Assembly (NCBI GenBank): GCA_951230915.1
Contig: OX579637.1
Location: forward strand, 2,418,001 to 2,482,000
DNA from: Antitrichia curtipendula
Lineage: Eukaryota; Streptophyta; Bryopsida; Hypnales; Leucodontaceae
Length of the DNA: 64,000 nucleotides
Direction of reading: 5' to 3'
Position numbers and translations under genes: made by a program. Of the stretch, positions 63,311 through 64,000 are shown in pieces; within the stretch, counting starts at the first letter, position 1, and each line of letters opens with the position of its first letter. The notes beneath the pieces are model-generated. The model saw nothing but the letters and a program-made list of their open reading frames with translations. It ran no database searches and had not been told where the DNA came from.

Positions 63311-64000
63311 CAAAATACAGGGCTGGACCATTCTTTTGCGGGTCCAATACAAATTAAAGAAAATGGGTGGTGATTTGCATGGGGCCATGGATTTGATAGT
63401 AATGGAAAAAATATTTCCAACTTGCATATTATTTTCAATTTGTAGCGTGCACTTATTTAGTGACTCATGCATTTGTCATTCTCTGAGATACATGGCTGGA
63501 CCATTCTTTTGCGGGTCCAATACAAATTAAAGAAAATGGGTGGTGATTTGCATGGGGCCATGGATTTGATAGAAATAGATAAAATATTTCCAACTTGCAT
63601 ATTATTTTAAATTTGTATCGTGCACTTATTTAGTGACTCATGCATTTGTCATTCTCTGAGATACACGGCTGGACCATTCTTTTGCGGTTCCAATACAAAT
63701 TAAAGAAAATGGGTGGTGATTTGCATGGGGCCATGGATTTGATAGTAATGGAAAAAATATTTCCAACTTGCACATTCTTTTGAATTTGTATCGTGCACTT
63801 ATTTAGTGACTCATGCATTTGTCATTCTCTGAGATACACGGCAAGACCATTCTTTTGCGGGTCCAATACAAATTAAAGAAAATGGGTGGTGATTTGCATG
63901 GGGCCATGGATTTGATAGAAATAGATAAAATATTTCCAACTTGCATATTATTTTCAATTTGTATCGTGCACTTATTTAGTGACTCATGCATTTGTCATTC

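Larger units (their letters stand above)
1..64000. repeat. Tandem satellite DNA array, 172-173 bp monomer, about 370 copies
   Basis: The same monomer recurs head to tail from the first base to the last, always in the same orientation. I set its start at the GGGTGGTGAT element. In order it then carries ATTTGCAT, GGGGCCATGG, an A/T-rich middle ending in TTCCAACTTG, a T-rich stretch, TCGTGCAC, TGACTCATGCATTTGTCA, ATACAGGG, CCATTCTTTTG, TCCAATAC and AATTAAAGAA. One hand-counted monomer has 63 G/C in 173. No transposon, gene-like stretch or unique spacer interrupts the array. Long arrays of nucleosome-sized monomers with higher-order repeats are typical of eukaryotic centromeric or heterochromatic satellites. 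A centromeric role is inference, since subtelomeric or knob satellites can look the same. I do not recognise the family and cannot name the species. Confidence 0.98.
18540..64000. repeat. Satellite domain 4: homogeneous 173-bp family (core)
   Basis: From here every joint carries GGACC (or a derivative) and GCGGGTCC or GCGGTTCC, and the monomer length is fixed. Recurrent landmarks fall in the same 173-bp register from 18,649 to 23,147 (26 monomers) and from 23,667 to 63,803 (232 monomers), with one extra base between them. Variation is nearly all substitutional and drawn from a small set of alternative states: GCATGGGG or GCATAAGG; GTAATGGAAAG or GAAATAGATAA; GCACATTC, GCATATTA or GCAGATTA; TTTTAA, TTTTGA, TTTTCA or TTTAAA; TCGTGCAC or TCGTACAC; AAAATACAGG, AATATACAGG, AAATTACAGG or GAGATACACGG. 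Combinations of these states define monomer subtypes and allow higher-order copies to be traced. Confidence 0.92.

Noticed and set aside
86..63991. Hundreds of open reading frames of 60-83 codons on both strands with near-identical products (plus-strand type beginning MHLSF, minus-strand type beginning MHESLNK)
   Set aside because: They recur once per monomer and overlap the next monomer in a different frame because 173 is not divisible by three. They have no consistent upstream signals, overlap one another on both strands and gain or lose stops freely. They are by-products of the satellite, not genes.
1..64000. CRISPR array
   Set aside because: Repeats are contiguous with no unique spacers, and the monomer is far longer than a CRISPR repeat. 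No cas gene is present.
1..64000. Primate alpha satellite (171 bp)
   Set aside because: Similar length only. The characteristic alpha-satellite segments are not present in the monomer on either strand as far as I can tell by eye.
1..64000. Retrotransposon or other mobile element inside the array
   Set aside because: No stretch leaves the satellite register. I saw no long terminal repeats, target-site duplications, poly(A) tail, or reverse transcriptase or transposase coding sequence.
1..64000. Telomeric repeats or a chromosome-end boundary
   Set aside because: No TTAGGG, TTTAGGG or TTAGG tandem stretch is present; both window ends are inside satellite monomers.

Overview
The whole 64 kb window is one uninterrupted tandem satellite array. 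A monomer of 172-173 bp (about 36% G+C, hand-counted on one monomer) is repeated roughly 370 times, always in the same orientation. I see no protein-coding gene, RNA gene, transposon, CRISPR array or unique spacer. An array of this kind points to a eukaryotic chromosome, most plausibly a (peri)centromeric or other constitutive-heterochromatin block. I do not recognise the satellite family, and the sequence does not let me name the organism. The monomer length is within the range common for plant and animal centromeric satellites, and it does not resemble primate alpha satellite.

Layout, left to right. (1) About 1-9,420 holds older, diverged monomers of mixed 172/173 bp length, carrying GGGCC...GCGCTTCC at the 3' side of the monomer, with a near-perfect 10-monomer tandem duplication (3,908-7,339). 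(2) About 9,420-12,350 is an alternating two-monomer (dimeric) higher-order repeat. (3) About 12,350-18,540 is a mosaic: more dimeric repeat, two islands of the right-hand family, and a 21-monomer duplication whose second copy lacks five monomers, with the junction readable at 16,703/16,704. (4) About 18,540-64,000 is a much more homogeneous family of exactly 173-bp monomers carrying GGACC...GCGGGTCC. It is built from overlapping duplications of 4, 5, 8, 9, 11, 25 and 43 monomers.

The right-hand domain is strikingly free of length change. From 23,667 to the end, about 232 consecutive monomers keep an exact 173-bp register, while the left 107 monomers have a net loss of 57 bp relative to that register. 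Successive layers are visible: a diverged monomer type found only left of 16.7 kb, a marker variant found only at 7.8-17.7 kb, and a linked haplotype found only right of 23.0 kb. The simplest reading (inference) is an array flank on the left and a recently homogenised core on the right, kept similar by unequal exchange or gene conversion. There is no gene network here. Any function would be structural: nucleosome phasing, kinetochore or heterochromatin assembly, or satellite transcription. The short open reading frames of 60-83 codons that recur on both strands are by-products of the repeat and are not annotated as genes.
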